This document shows, one piece after another, positions 6,650-15,701 of a stretch of DNA of 64,000 bases. This stretch comes from Roseomonas fluvialis (GTDB lineage: Bacteria > Pseudomonadota > Alphaproteobacteria > Acetobacterales > Acetobacteraceae), in assembly GCF_022846615.1 (NCBI RefSeq), contig NZ_AP025637.1:248001-312000 (forward strand), written 5' to 3'. The translations under genes were made by a program, and so were the position numbers. The notes under the pieces are model-generated. The model had not been told where the DNA came from, did no database searches, and saw nothing but the letters and a program-made list of their open reading frames with translations. Positions within the stretch are counted from its first letter, which is position 1, and each line of letters starts with the position of its first letter.

Positions 6650-9397
6650 TCAGTTCCCCAGGCGTTCGAGGATGGCCGGCACATGCACCTGGTCGCCCTT
6701 GTAGTTGCCGGTCAGCGCGTACATGACCAGGTTCACGCCGAACCGGTAGGCCAGGATGCGCTGCCGCGCGCCGCCGGGGATGGTGGCGTAGGGGTTCTGA
6801 CCGCGCGCATCCATGGCCCAGGCTGCCGCCCAGTCGTGCCCGCCGATGATCACAGGGCTCACGCTGTCATTCGCGCGGTCCTGGTCGCGCGCCACCCAGA
6901 CCTGCCCGCCGGCGAAGCGCCCGGGCAGGTCCTGCAGCAAATAGAAGGCGCGCTTCAGCACGTGGTCCTCGGCCACCGGTGCCAGCGGCGGCACCGCGAG
7001 GTCCCGCGTCACGCGCCGCAGCGCGGCACGCCCGCCGGGGTTCATGCCCTCGCCCGAGCCTTCATCGCGCGTGTCTAGCAGGATGATCCCGCCATTGCGC
7101 ATGAAGGTGTTGAGCGCGGCCGCCGCGGCGGCGTCGGGCTGCGCCGCTTCCGCCAGCACCGGCCAGTAGATCAGCGGATACAATGACAGGTCGTCGCGCC
7201 CCGGCACGACGGCATGCGGTTCGGCCAGCGCGGCCGCGGTGCGGCGGTTCACGAAATCCGACAGGCCCGCCAGGCCGAGGCGCGAGATCTCGTCGACCTG
7301 CGTATCGCCGGTGACGATGTAGGCGAGGCGCGTCGCGGTGGCGGCTGCGCCCTCGGGTTCGGGCGCCTGGGCATGGGCGGGCAGCGCGAGGGCCGCCGCC
7401 AGCAGCAGTGCCGCCATGCCCGTGCGACGCGACCATTGCGGCCCGACCAGCCCGCGCTGCACCAGGGAGATCACCAGGTCCGCCGCCAGCAGCAGCAGCG
7501 CCAGCGCCAGCAGCCAGGGCCCGAGGTCGCGTTCGCCGGGCACGCCGCCGATCGTGTCGGCGCGCGCACCGGGCGGCGGCGCGGCAGCGGCGCGCGGCGG
7601 CGGCAGGTGCGCCGAGAGGTTCAGGGCGCGGCGCCAGGCGGCGTCCTCCGCCTGCCCCGGCGTGCCGTACCAGCCTGGCGGATGGCGTGGCGAGGCCACT
7701 GTCTCCTCCACTCGGTTCGCCGGAATGGGCGCGGCCGCCGGCGGCGCCGGACCCAGCCGGCCGAAGCCGTCCAGGATTTCCAACGGGGCCAGCGGCGCCT
7801 CGCCCTCTGCCCCCTGCACGCCGGCGGACAGCGCGACCATCCGCCGCAGCATGTCCACGAACAGGCCGGACAGCGGCAGGTTCGACCATTCGGCATTGGC
7901 CGTGACATGGAACAGCACGATCCGCCCGCGCCCGCGCGCGACGCTGGTCACCAGCGGCGTGCCATCGGACAGCCGCGCCCAGGAGCGTTCGGTCAGGCGC
8001 GGCGAGGGTTCCGCCAGGACCTGGCGTTCCACCGTGACCTCGGCCGGGGGCACCAGGCCGGCGAAGGGCGATCCCTCCGGGAAGGGAGCGAGCGACTGCG
8101 GCCGGTCCCAGGACAGCGCGCCGCCCAATTGCCGTTCACCGGCACGCAGCGCCACCGGCAGCAGCGGGTCCGGGCGTTCGGCCAGGCGCGGCCCGGCGAA
8201 GCGCACCAGCAGCCCGCCTTCCTCGACCCAGCGGGTGAGCGCGGCGCGCTCGCGGCCCTCGGGCACCTCGCGGTCGGCCAGCACCATGACCGCGAGGCGG
8301 CGGCCCAGCAGCGCTTCGGGCGTGCCGCGCCGGATCTCGGCGTAAGGCGCCAGCGCGCGCTCCAGGTAGAACAGGTCGCCGGTCAACGGCGCATCCGCGC
8401 TGGTCTCGATGGCGGCGGAGAGCCCCACCGGGCGGCGGCGGAAGCGTTCGTCCAGGAGCACGGTGCCGGCCGCCCCGGCCTCGGGCTCGAGGTCGAGCCG
8501 CACCACCTGGTTGCGGATTTCGATCGGCAGGTCGAGCGACGCGTCCGCACTGGTCGCGCCAGCCGGGAAGGCCAGCACGGCGGAAGCGATGGCGCGCCCA
8601 TCGCTGGTGCGCGCCAGCACCGTGGCCTCGGTCGGCCCGGCGGCGGGAGTCTGCAGCGCACGCACCACCAGGCGGTCGGCCTCGGCACGCGGCGGGGGCA
8701 GGATGCGTGCGGGGCGGCCCTCGGCACGGGCCAGGGTGAGCGGCCCGGCCTCGGCCAGCGCAGCCCCGAAGGCGCCGGCGGCGTCGCCCTGCGGGGCGTG
8801 TTCCACGCCGTCGGCGATCCAGAGCGTCGCGATGCCCCCCGGATTTGCCGCGCGGAAGGCCACGAAGGCGGCCAGCGCGGCCGCGTGGTCTGACGGCCAG
8901 GGCCGCGGCCGCAGCGCGGCGATCCGCGCGCGGGCTTCTTCGGCCGGCATCAGCGCTGTGGCGGCGATCGGCTCACCACTCGCTGGCGGCGCGGTCGAGA
9001 GCAGCGCCACGCGCCGGCCCTCGCGCCCCGCGGCCTCCAGCGCCGCCACGGCCGATGCGGCGCGCGCCGGCCAATCCGGCGCGGCCGCCCAGCCATCATC
9101 GATCGCGACCAGCAGCGGACCCGTCCCGCCACCGCCCGCCTGCGGCTGCCAGACCGGCCGCGCCAGCCCGATGATGAGCAGCGCCGCCGCCACCAGGCGC
9201 AGCAGCAGAAGCCACCACGGCGTGCGATGCGGCGTCTCCTCGGTCGGCGGCAGGTCCTGCAGCAGGCGCAGCGCCGGGAAGGTCTGCGTCTTCGGCGCCG
9301 GCGGGCTCACGCGCAGCAGCCACCACAGCACCGGCAAAGCCGGCAGCGCCAGCAACAGCCACGGCGCCGCGAAGGCGAGGGGACCGACCTGCCACAT
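6650..9397 (-). CDS. DUF4159-domain membrane protein with BatA-like N-terminus
   Basis: 915 residues. The N-terminus is the BatA-type membrane segment (PWLLLALPALPVLWWLLRV, then basic, then LLLLRLVAAALLIIGLARPVW). A vWA-like and a GATase-like region follow, then a membrane helix near residue 640, a second hydrophobic stretch ending in AHAQA, and the C-terminal DUF4159 domain (TRLAYIVTGDTQVDEISRLG, NTFMRNGGIILLDTRDEG). In other bacteria such proteins accompany MoxR and DUF58 proteins and are thought to help fold or activate envelope complexes. The ATG overlaps the DUF58 stop (TGATG), indicating coupled translation. Confidence 0.85.
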   Translation of the reverse strand: MWQVGPLAFAAPWLLLALPALPVLWWLLRVSPPAPKTQTFPALRLLQDLPPTEETPHRTPWWLLLLRLVAAALLIIGLARPVWQPQAGGGGTGPLLVAIDDGWAAAPDWPARAASAVAALEAAGREGRRVALLSTAPPASGEPIAATALMPAEEARARIAALRPRPWPSDHAAALAAFVAFRAANPGGIATLWIADGVEHAPQGDAAGAFGAALAEAGPLTLARAEGRPARILPPPRAEADRLVVRALQTPAAGPTEATVLARTSDGRAIASAVLAFPAGATSADASLDLPIEIRNQVVRLDLEPEAGAAGTVLLDERFRRRPVGLSAAIETSADAPLTGDLFYLERALAPYAEIRRGTPEALLGRRLAVMVLADREVPEGRERAALTRWVEEGGLLVRFAGPRLAERPDPLLPVALRAGERQLGGALSWDRPQSLAPFPEGSPFAGLVPPAEVTVERQVLAEPSPRLTERSWARLSDGTPLVTSVARGRGRIVLFHVTANAEWSNLPLSGLFVDMLRRMVALSAGVQGAEGEAPLAPLEILDGFGRLGPAPPAAAPIPANRVEETVASPRHPPGWYGTPGQAEDAAWRRALNLSAHLPPPRAAAAPPPGARADTIGGVPGERDLGPWLLALALLLLAADLVISLVQRGLVGPQWSRRTGMAALLLAAALALPAHAQAPEPEGAAATATRLAYIVTGDTQVDEISRLGLAGLSDFVNRRTAAALAEPHAVVPGRDDLSLYPLIYWPVLAEAAQPDAAAAAALNTFMRNGGIILLDTRDEGSGEGMNPGGRAALRRVTRDLAVPPLAPVAEDHVLKRAFYLLQDLPGRFAGGQVWVARDQDRANDSVSPVIIGGHDWAAAWAMDARGQNPYATIPGGARQRILAYRFGVNLVMYALTGNYKGDQVHVPAILERLGN

Positions 9398-10248
9398 CAG
9401 CCGGGCGCCAGCCGGCGATGCAGCGCCAGCAACGCCGCTTCCGGCGGCTGGTCCGTGCGATGCGTCGCGAAGGACCAGCCAGACGCCGCGGCCAGCGCCT
9501 GCAACCCATCCCGGTGCCGTGCGAGCCGTTCCTCGTACAGGGCGCGCACGCCCTCGACCCGCGGCACCAGAGCGTGCTCCGCATTGCCGGGGCCTTCGAA
9601 ACGGACACGGCCGGTGAAGGGCAGGGTTTCCTCCGCAGGGTCGAGCACCTGCACCAGATGGCCCCGGATGGACCGCGATGCCAGCGCGGCCACGCGATTG
9701 CGCGTCTGGTCCAACGGCGCCAGGAAATCACTGAACAGCACCACGCGCGCATGGCGCGGAATGCGGCCATCATCGGCGTGTTCCGCCTGGCGCGGCAGGT
9801 TCTGCGCCAGCGCGTTCAACGCCCCGCGCCCGCTGAAGGCGCGCGGCAGGCCGAACAGGCGCACCCGTTCCCCACCCCGGAACAGCAGCGCCGCCAGCGC
9901 CAGCAGCAGCAACTCGGCCCGCACCCGCTTGGCCGGCAAATCCTTGTGGCTGCGCCAGTCCATGCCGGCACCACCCTGGCACCAGACCGCGACCGTCTGC
10001 GCGGCCTCCCACTCCGTCTCGCGCACGAACAACCGATCGGACTTGGCGGACTGACGCCAATCGACCCGCGCCGCGGCGTCGCCAGGCGTGTACGGCCGGA
10101 ACTGCCAGAAGGCATCGCCCTGCCCGGGCCGCCGACGCCCGTGCACACCCTGCATGACGGTGGCGGCGACACGCTCGGCCTGCACGACCAGCGGCGGCAG
10201 CGCCGCGCCGAGGGCCTCGGCCCAGGGGACGGTGACGGAGGTGCTCAT
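9397..10248 (-). CDS. DUF58-domain protein (MoxR partner)
   Basis: 283 residues, no membrane segments. The signature is GDAFWQFRPYTPGDAAARVD followed by WRQSAKSDRLFVRETEWE, the conserved DUF58 core, inside a vWA-like fold (HARVVLFSDFLAPLD). DUF58 proteins pair almost universally with MoxR AAA ATPases in chaperone-like modules. Here the moxR gene lies upstream, separated by a 221-bp composite palindrome that could uncouple expression of the two. The downstream DUF4159 gene overlaps by one base. Length is usual for the family. Confidence 0.9.
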   Translation of the reverse strand: MSTSVTVPWAEALGAALPPLVVQAERVAATVMQGVHGRRRPGQGDAFWQFRPYTPGDAAARVDWRQSAKSDRLFVRETEWEAAQTVAVWCQGGAGMDWRSHKDLPAKRVRAELLLLALAALLFRGGERVRLFGLPRAFSGRGALNALAQNLPRQAEHADDGRIPRHARVVLFSDFLAPLDQTRNRVAALASRSIRGHLVQVLDPAEETLPFTGRVRFEGPGNAEHALVPRVEGVRALYEERLARHRDGLQALAAASGWSFATHRTDQPPEAALLALHRRLAPG

Positions 10249-10260
10249 GGTGCGGTCGCC

Positions 10261-10481
10261 TGGGGAGGGCTCTGCCCTCCCCAGACCCCACCCGCCAAGG
10301 GCTTAAGGCCCTTGGAACCCTCGATTTGATCGGGGGATTTGGGGAGGGGCATGGCACGCCCCGCGCGCTGGGCATCACCGACGATGCCCCTCCCCAGATC
10401 CCCCGATTCAAACCCCACGGTCCAGGGGGCCGTAGCCCCCTGGCGGGGAGAGGTTTGGAGAGGGGCAGAGCCCCTCTCCAA
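10261..10481. repeat. Composite palindromic element, copy A
   Basis: 221 bp built from four hairpins and a central pair of inverted arms. In order: GGGGAGGGC/GCCCTCCCC at 10262-10282; CCAAGGGC/GCCCTTGG at about 10296-10316; long arms containing CGGGGGATTTGGGGAGGGGC on the left and its near-complement ending about 10411; CCAGGGGG/CCCCCTGG; and a perfect TTGGAGAGGGGC/GCCCCTCTCCAA stem at 10455-10481. The same parts recur in copies B, C and D. This copy lies inside the moxR-DUF58 operon, in opposite orientation to copy B. Confidence 0.85.
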
Positions 10482-10499
10482 GGCGCCACACATGCGCAC

Positions 10500-11504
10500 T
10501 TACGCCACGCTCTCCTTGAGTGCGTCGATGACCTCGCGCAGGTGGATGCCGTCCGCGCGGGCCGCGAAGGTCAGGGCCATGCGGTGGCGCAGCACCGGTT
10601 CGGCCAGCGCCAGCACGTCGTCCACGCTTGGGGCCAGGCGCCCGTCGAGCAGGGCGCGGGCGCGGGTGGCGAGCATCAGGGCTTGTGCCGCGCGTGGGCC
10701 GGGGCCCCAGGCGAGGTGTTGGCGCACGCTGTCCAGCGTGGTGGTTTCGGGGCGGGCGCCGCGGACCAGTTTCAGGATGGCGTCGAGCACCTGTTCGCCG
10801 ACCGGGATGCGGCGGATCAGCGCCTGGGCGGCGATCAGTTCCGCGCCGGTCATGGCCTGGACGGGCCGCGCTTCCTTGGCACCGGTGGTGGCCAGCAGCA
10901 TGGCGCGCTCTGCGGCTTCGTCGGGGTAGCCGACCTCGATTTCCAGCAGGAAGCGGTCGAGCTGCGCCTCGGGCAGCGGGTAGGTCCCTTCCTGTTCGAT
11001 CGGGTTCTGGGTGGCGAGCACGTGGAAGGGCGTGGGCAGGGCGTGGATCTCGCCGCCGATCGCCACGCGATGTTCCTGCATGGCCTGCAGCAGCGCGGAT
11101 TGGGTGCGCGGCGAGGCGCGGTTGATCTCGTCCGCCATCAGCAGCTGGCAGAAGATCGGGCCCTTGATGAAGCGGAAGGCGCGTTTTCCGTGCGCGTCCT
11201 CCTCCAGCACCTCGGAGCCCAGGATATCGGCGGGCATCAGGTCCGGCGTGAACTGCACGCGGCGCGGGTCGAGCCCCAGCACGGTGCCGAGCGTGTCCAC
11301 CAGCTTGGTCTTGCCCAGCCCCGGCACGCCCACCAGCAGCACGTGCCCGCCCGAGAGCAGCGTGATGAGCACGCGTTCCACCACCAGGTCCTGGCCGAAG
11401 ATGACGCGGCCGACGGCTTCCCGCACCCGGGCCAGGCGGGTGCCTAGCGCCTCGACCTCGGCGACCAAGGCGGCGGGATCCTGTGCGTCGGCCACTTCAC
11501 TCAT
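10500..11504 (-). CDS. MoxR-family AAA+ ATPase
   Basis: 334 residues. Walker A is GVPGLGKTKL, Walker B is LLMADEINRA, sensor 1 lies in FHVLATQNPIEQEGTYPLPE and the arginine-finger region is AQLDRFLLEI; the C-terminal lid domain follows. MoxR ATPases act as chaperones that insert cofactors or activate vWA-containing partners. It heads a leftward cluster with DUF58, DUF4159 and GATase-like proteins. The start at 11504 was chosen because the frame upstream of it is arginine-rich and unlike the family N-terminus. Confidence 0.92.
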   Translation of the reverse strand: MSEVADAQDPAALVAEVEALGTRLARVREAVGRVIFGQDLVVERVLITLLSGGHVLLVGVPGLGKTKLVDTLGTVLGLDPRRVQFTPDLMPADILGSEVLEEDAHGKRAFRFIKGPIFCQLLMADEINRASPRTQSALLQAMQEHRVAIGGEIHALPTPFHVLATQNPIEQEGTYPLPEAQLDRFLLEIEVGYPDEAAERAMLLATTGAKEARPVQAMTGAELIAAQALIRRIPVGEQVLDAILKLVRGARPETTTLDSVRQHLAWGPGPRAAQALMLATRARALLDGRLAPSVDDVLALAEPVLRHRMALTFAARADGIHLREVIDALKESVA

Positions 11505-11611
11505 GCGGGTCCGGCTCCCTATATGACGGTAGCGGAGGCGCACCGGCCGGTGCACCCCCTGGTGGAATTAGCTCGCATCGGCCACGCTGAGTGCAAGGGC
11601 GACGGAATGCA

Positions 11612-12217
11612 ATGATGCTGCAGGACACGCAGACGCCCCAGGCGATGCAAAAACCGGGCTGCGGCGGGCCGCCGGCCGGAGCGCTGTTGGCGCGTGCCAG
11701 GATGGAGTGCGGAAACTACGCGATCCGCATCGCCCGCGACGGGACCTGGCTCTACAAGGGCAGCCCGATCAACCGGAAGCCGCTGGTCTGCCTGTTCGCC
11801 TCGGTGCTCAAGCGCGGGGAGGATGGCGACTATTGGCTCGAGACGCCGGCCGAGCGCGGGCGGATCGAGGTCGAGGACGCGCCCTTCATGGCGGTCGAGT
11901 TGTTCTGGCGCGATTGTGACTGCGGCTGCGCAAAACCGCAGCAGTGCCTGACCTTCCGCACCAACCTCGATGAGATGGTCACGGCCGGGCCCAACCACCC
12001 GATTCGCGTGCACCTCGATCCGCGTTCGCGCGAACCGCGGCCGTATATCCTGGTGCGTCCGGGGCTCGAGGCGCGCATCAGCCGCGCGGTCTTCTACGAA
12101 CTGGTGGCGCTGGCGCAGCCCGAGACGGTGGAGGGGCGCGAGGTGCTGGGCGTCTGGAGCGAGGGCGTGTTCTTCCCGATCGACGAGGCCCCGGCGCTGG
12201 ACCTGGCGGCGGAGTGA
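11612..12217 (+). CDS. DUF1285 family protein
   Basis: 201 residues. Conserved DUF1285 stretches are IRIARDGTWLYKGSPINRKP, LVCLFASVLKR, YWLETPAERGRIEVEDAPF and HPIRVHLDPRSREPRPYILV. The function is unknown; the fold is a small beta-rich soluble protein. The gene overlaps the following NUDIX hydrolase by four bases (GTGA), an arrangement common in Alphaproteobacteria, where both often precede a polynucleotide adenylyltransferase (not present here). A cysteine-rich CDCGCAKPQQC insert in the middle is unusual and could bind metal. In-frame starts exist at 11591 (GTG), 11612 and 11615; 11612 is a judgement. Confidence 0.8.
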   Translation: MMLQDTQTPQAMQKPGCGGPPAGALLARARMECGNYAIRIARDGTWLYKGSPINRKPLVCLFASVLKRGEDGDYWLETPAERGRIEVEDAPFMAVELFWRDCDCGCAKPQQCLTFRTNLDEMVTAGPNHPIRVHLDPRSREPRPYILVRPGLEARISRAVFYELVALAQPETVEGREVLGVWSEGVFFPIDEAPALDLAAE

Positions 12218-12834
12218 GCGCGGCGGCGCTGCGACTCGACGCAGCCTGGCTCCGCGCGCGCCTGGCGGACCCGGACCGCCTGCCGCGCGACCGCCCGTCG
12301 CCCGAGGATGATTTCGCCCGCGCCGCGCGCGCCGGCGGCCAGGTGGTCGCCGCGGCAGTGCTGGTGCCGCTGGTGCTGCATCCGGAACCCACCATCCTGC
12401 TGACGCTGCGCTCGGCGCGGCTCAAATCCCATGCCGGCCAGGTCTCGTTTCCCGGCGGGCGGATGGAACCGGGCGAGACGCCCGAACAGACCGCGCTGCG
12501 CGAGGCGCAGGAGGAGGTCGGGCTCGACCCGGGACTGCCGCAACTACTCGGCCGGTTGCCGACGCTGCTGACCGGCACCGGGTATTGCGTGACGCCGGTG
12601 GTTGCGCTGCTGCGCCCGCCTTTGGACCTGCGGCACGATCCGGGCGAGGTGGAGGAAGCCTTCGAATATCCCCTGGCTCAGCTGCTCGACCCCGCGGCGC
12701 CGGAACGCCGCGCGCAGGAGTTCCGCGGGCGCCTGCGCGAGTTCTGGGTCTGGCCGCATGACCGCCACTATATCTGGGGGGCGACCGCCTCGATGCTGGT
12801 GACGCTGGCGTCGGTGCTGCGCGATCAGCCGTAG
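12214..12834 (+). CDS. NUDIX hydrolase, CoA-pyrophosphatase type
   Basis: 206 residues. The NUDIX box GRMEPGETPEQTAL followed by REAQEEVGL fits GX5EX7REUXEEXGU exactly. Upstream, LRSARLKSHAGQVSFPGG is the extra signature of the CoA-pyrophosphatase subgroup (YeaB/NudL), which cleaves CoA and its derivatives to 4'-phosphopantetheine and 3',5'-ADP. The GTG start overlaps the DUF1285 stop, so translation is probably coupled. Its last ten bases overlap the end of the convergent sbtA-like gene. Confidence 0.9.
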   Translation: MSAAALRLDAAWLRARLADPDRLPRDRPSPEDDFARAARAGGQVVAAAVLVPLVLHPEPTILLTLRSARLKSHAGQVSFPGGRMEPGETPEQTALREAQEEVGLDPGLPQLLGRLPTLLTGTGYCVTPVVALLRPPLDLRHDPGEVEEAFEYPLAQLLDPAAPERRAQEFRGRLREFWVWPHDRHYIWGATASMLVTLASVLRDQP

Positions 12835-13796
12835 AGCCACGCCCCCACCTGCCAATACAGCGGCAGCCCCAGCAGCAGGTTGAACGGGAAGGTCACCCCG
12901 AGCGACGCCGTCAGGTAGATGCCCGGGCTCGCCTCCGGCAGCGCCGCGCGGCAGGCGGCCGGCGCGTCGATATAGGACGCGCTGGCGCAGATCGCCCCGA
13001 GCACGAAGGCGCCGCCCTGGCTCAGTCCGATCGCGTGCCCCGCGACCACGCCCACCACGCCCCAGACGATGGGCGAGGCGATGGCGAAGACCGTGAGAAA
13101 CCGTCCGACCGTCGCGAAGTCCCGTACCTGGCGTGCCGCGGTCATGCCCATCTCGAGCAGGAAGATCATCAGCACACCGCGAAACAGGCCCTCGTAGACC
13201 GGGCTGATCTGGTGCCACTGCGCATCGGTGGACACCGCGCCGATCAGCATCCCGCCCGACAGCAGCAGGATGCCCCGCCCGCGCAGCGTGTCCGTCGCCA
13301 ATTGCCCGAGCGACATTCCCCCCTTCGCCCGGCCCATCGAGACGCGCGCGAGGAGCAGGGAGACGATGACGCCCCATTCCATCAGGGCGACGACGGCGGT
13401 CATGTATCCCTCGGCCGGCTTGTCCATGGCGCGGGCGAAGGCGATCGCGGCGAAGAAGGTGACCGAGGAGACGGACCCATAATGCGCCGCGACGGCCGCC
13501 GCGTTCTGCGCGTCGAACCCCGCCAGGCGCCGCAGCACCAGGAAGGTCGCGACCGGGATGGCGACGGTCAGCGCCGCCGCCAGGCCGAACAGCGGCGCGA
13601 CCTCAGCGACCGAAACCTGCGCCAGTTCCCGCCCACCTGTCAGCCCGATCGAGAACAGCAGGTAGATCGAGATCAGCTTCAGGACTGGGTCCGGGAGTTC
13701 CAGTTCGGATCGGATGAACCCCGCCACGGCACCGAGCGCGAAGGCCAGCACGATGGGCGAGAGCAGGTTGGTGAGCAGAAGGTCGAAGCCCGGCAT
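12825..13796 (-). CDS. SbtA-like sodium-dependent bicarbonate permease
   Basis: 323 residues with about ten membrane helices. Family marks are SPIVLAFALGAVAGFIRSEL, SIYLLFSIGLTGGRELA, AAVAAHYGSVSSVTFFAA and CASASYIDAPAACRAALPEA. The superfamily contains cyanobacterial SbtA, a sodium/bicarbonate symporter, but proteobacterial members are mostly untested, so bicarbonate is the family inference. No SbtB-like PII gene is adjacent; instead a LysR gene lies upstream in the same direction, with palindromes between them. The start at 13796 begins just before the first helix. Confidence 0.85.
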   Translation of the reverse strand: MPGFDLLLTNLLSPIVLAFALGAVAGFIRSELELPDPVLKLISIYLLFSIGLTGGRELAQVSVAEVAPLFGLAAALTVAIPVATFLVLRRLAGFDAQNAAAVAAHYGSVSSVTFFAAIAFARAMDKPAEGYMTAVVALMEWGVIVSLLLARVSMGRAKGGMSLGQLATDTLRGRGILLLSGGMLIGAVSTDAQWHQISPVYEGLFRGVLMIFLLEMGMTAARQVRDFATVGRFLTVFAIASPIVWGVVGVVAGHAIGLSQGGAFVLGAICASASYIDAPAACRAALPEASPGIYLTASLGVTFPFNLLLGLPLYWQVGAWLYG

Positions 13797-13873
13797 GGCG
13801 CGATCGGTCCCGTTGCGTGTCGGGGCGGTTCTGCCGAAGCGCAAACATGAGGAGAAATGAGTTTTCGTGCCGG

Positions 13874-13893
13874 TTCTTATAAGAAATAGCTAT
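13874..13893. promoter_or_regulatory. Adjacent palindromes before the sbtA-like gene (candidate LysR site)
   Basis: TTCTTATAAGAA (13874-13885) is a perfect 12-base palindrome, followed directly by the 8-base palindrome ATAGCTAT (13886-13893). They form an AT-rich island in very GC-rich DNA, between the LysR gene and the sbtA-like gene, about 80 bp before the latter. LysR regulators bind dyads of this kind. Binding is inferred from position and symmetry. Confidence 0.5.
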
Positions 13894-14774
13894 GAAAGAC
13901 CGGTCGCGCGCGCGATTCCCTGTTCGACCGCGCGCGCCAGCGCCTCGGCCGCGGGCGGCGCGCCGGGGCGCAGCAGCAGGCAGATCACCGTCTCCTCCAG
14001 CGCCGGCAACCCGGCACGGACAGGCAGGGTCGCGAGGCCCGGCGGCACCAGCGTGCGCGGCAGCACCGTGATGCCGAGCCCCGCGCGCACCGCCGCCGCC
14101 GCGCCGGCCAGGCTGGGGCTGGTATAGACCACGTCGAAGCCGCGCCCGGCGGCCGCCAGTGCCTCGGTCGCGCGTTCGCGGTACACGCAGGGGGCGGGGC
14201 TGAGCACCAGCCGCAGCGGCGCGTCGCGCGCCGGCGGGCGGGCGCCTTCCGCGGCCACCCAGACCAGCGCCTCCCGCCAGACCGGCCGTGCGCCCGGGTG
14301 CAGCCGGCCCGGCGCCTGCTTGATGACGGCCAGGTCGTAGGCCGCCGCCTCGACCCCCTCGATCAGCCGGCGCGTCAATTCGCAGGCGGTCGAAAGGTGT
14401 ACCGCCGGGTGGGTTTCCACGAAGCGGGCCAGGATGCCGGGCAGGAAGGCGGTGGCGAAGTCCTCGGGGCTGCCGAAGCGGACCTCGCCGGCGGCATCGA
14501 GCCCGGAGAGGCGTTCCGCCGCCTGGCCGACCAGGCCCAGGATCTCGCGCGCCATCGGCAGCAGCGCCTCGCCCTCGGGCGTGAGCGCCACGCGGCGGCG
14601 GTCGCGCGCCAGCAGCCGCGCACCGAAGGCATCCTCGAGCCGGCGCAGCTGCAACGTGACGGCCGGCTGCGTGCGGCCGAGCCGTTCCGCGGTGCGCGTG
14701 AAGGACCGGGTTTCGGCCAGCAGCACGAAGGCGCGCAGCAGGGCGGTATCGATGTCGGGGGCGCGGCGGGTCAC
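13890..14774 (-). CDS. LysR-family transcriptional regulator
   Basis: 294 residues. The N-terminal winged helix is clear: LRAFVLLAETRSFTRTAERL, then GRTQPAVTLQLRRLEDAFGA, then RRVALTPEGEALLP. A type-2 periplasmic-binding-like effector domain follows. It lies upstream of, and in line with, the sbtA-like permease gene, which it probably controls; LysR genes are usually divergent, so this tandem order is less common. The palindromes at 13874-13893 are candidate target sites. The effector is unknown. Confidence 0.9.
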   Translation of the reverse strand: MTRRAPDIDTALLRAFVLLAETRSFTRTAERLGRTQPAVTLQLRRLEDAFGARLLARDRRRVALTPEGEALLPMAREILGLVGQAAERLSGLDAAGEVRFGSPEDFATAFLPGILARFVETHPAVHLSTACELTRRLIEGVEAAAYDLAVIKQAPGRLHPGARPVWREALVWVAAEGARPPARDAPLRLVLSPAPCVYRERATEALAAAGRGFDVVYTSPSLAGAAAAVRAGLGITVLPRTLVPPGLATLPVRAGLPALEETVICLLLRPGAPPAAEALARAVEQGIARATGLS

Positions 14775-14944
14775 GGGGCATCATCGCACCGGCCGGCGGG
14801 GCTGGCACGGCCTGGCCGCCGCGCCGTGGCACGATTCACACCCGTCGCGGGACGCGGCGGACAGCGATACCCCTTTCGTCGCCGGGGCGCTGGCGGCTAC
14901 AAGCCACGACCGCGCCTGGCGCAAAGAACATTACGGGAGACACC

Positions 14945-15451
14945 ATGGCCACCAGCATTGCCGCCGAGCGCCGCCTGCTTGGCGACGACTTCGCCCTGAT
15001 CGCGAATAGCCATCATCCGGCCCTCGCGGCGCTGTCGGCGGAGGACGCGGTGGCCCTTGCACGCCTGCTGCGCGAACAGCGCGACCGCCTGCGCGGCATG
15101 GTGCACAGCAACCGCCGCGCGCGCCGCGGCAAGGGCGAACCGCGCGCGGCCGCGAGCCACGACCCGGCGCTGCTGCGCCGCAAGCAGGTGTTCGCCGCCG
15201 CGCTGAAGCGCGTGAATGCCCGGATCGAGGCCCTGCACGGCGAGGCGCGGCGCGCCTTCCATGCCGCCGCCCTGAAGGAGGCCCTGGCCCGCAAGCAGGC
15301 GGCGCGGCGCCACCACCCGGGTGCCGGCGCCTCCGCCGCAGCGGGCATGCGCGCCAAGGCCAGCGGCAAGCGGCGTACGCGCATGGACCCCCGCAACATC
15401 GGCAGCATCTCCCAGGCCGGGAAGAACGCGCAGGCGCGCCGCGACGGCTGA
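14945..15451 (+). CDS. Uncharacterised basic helical protein
   Basis: 168 residues, no signal or membrane helix. The sequence is dominated by arginine, alanine, lysine and histidine and is predicted largely helical (AVALARLLREQRDRLRGMV, KQVFAAALKRVNARIEALHG). A conserved-looking tail reads RMDPRNIGSISQAGKNAQAR. The charge suggests nucleic-acid or ribosome association, but no domain was recognised. The ATG at 14945 follows an ACGGGAGA site at good spacing. It is monocistronic, with no informative neighbours. Confidence 0.7.
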   Translation: MATSIAAERRLLGDDFALIANSHHPALAALSAEDAVALARLLREQRDRLRGMVHSNRRARRGKGEPRAAASHDPALLRRKQVFAAALKRVNARIEALHGEARRAFHAAALKEALARKQAARRHHPGAGASAAAGMRAKASGKRRTRMDPRNIGSISQAGKNAQARRDG

Positions 15452-15589
15452 CCGACCGGCCGCGCACGCGCCGTCCGGCGCATCCTGACGCGCGGCACCG
15501 GTCCGTCCCTCCATCCGGCCATCCTCGTCCGTATCCGGGGATAGCTGGCCGGATGTGGCGCTCGCCGGTGCCGTCATCTTCGATCGGTC

Positions 15590-15620
15590 GGTAGCCCGGC
15601 GGTGGCTATCGCGGGGCTAC
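15590..15620. other. Inverted repeat in the gap before the first Bug gene
   Basis: GTAGCCC (15591-15597) and GGGCTAC (15614-15620) are perfect arms around a 16-base loop, about 80 bp before the Bug start. The surrounding gap (15452-15701) shows no gene. It could be a terminator for the upstream gene or an RNA structure; no T-run supports termination. Confidence 0.3.
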
Positions 15621-15701
15621 GCGGACCCACCGCGCTGCCGCTGGCCTTCGCGCACAGGGCGCGATATCCCGGTGGGAACACCAATCCGGGAGCCACCGTC
15701 C

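Noticed and set aside
7214-8893. Plus-strand frame of about 560 codons opposite the DUF4159 gene
   Set aside because: Same shadow composition; the minus-strand gene has recognisable BatA-like and DUF4159 parts.
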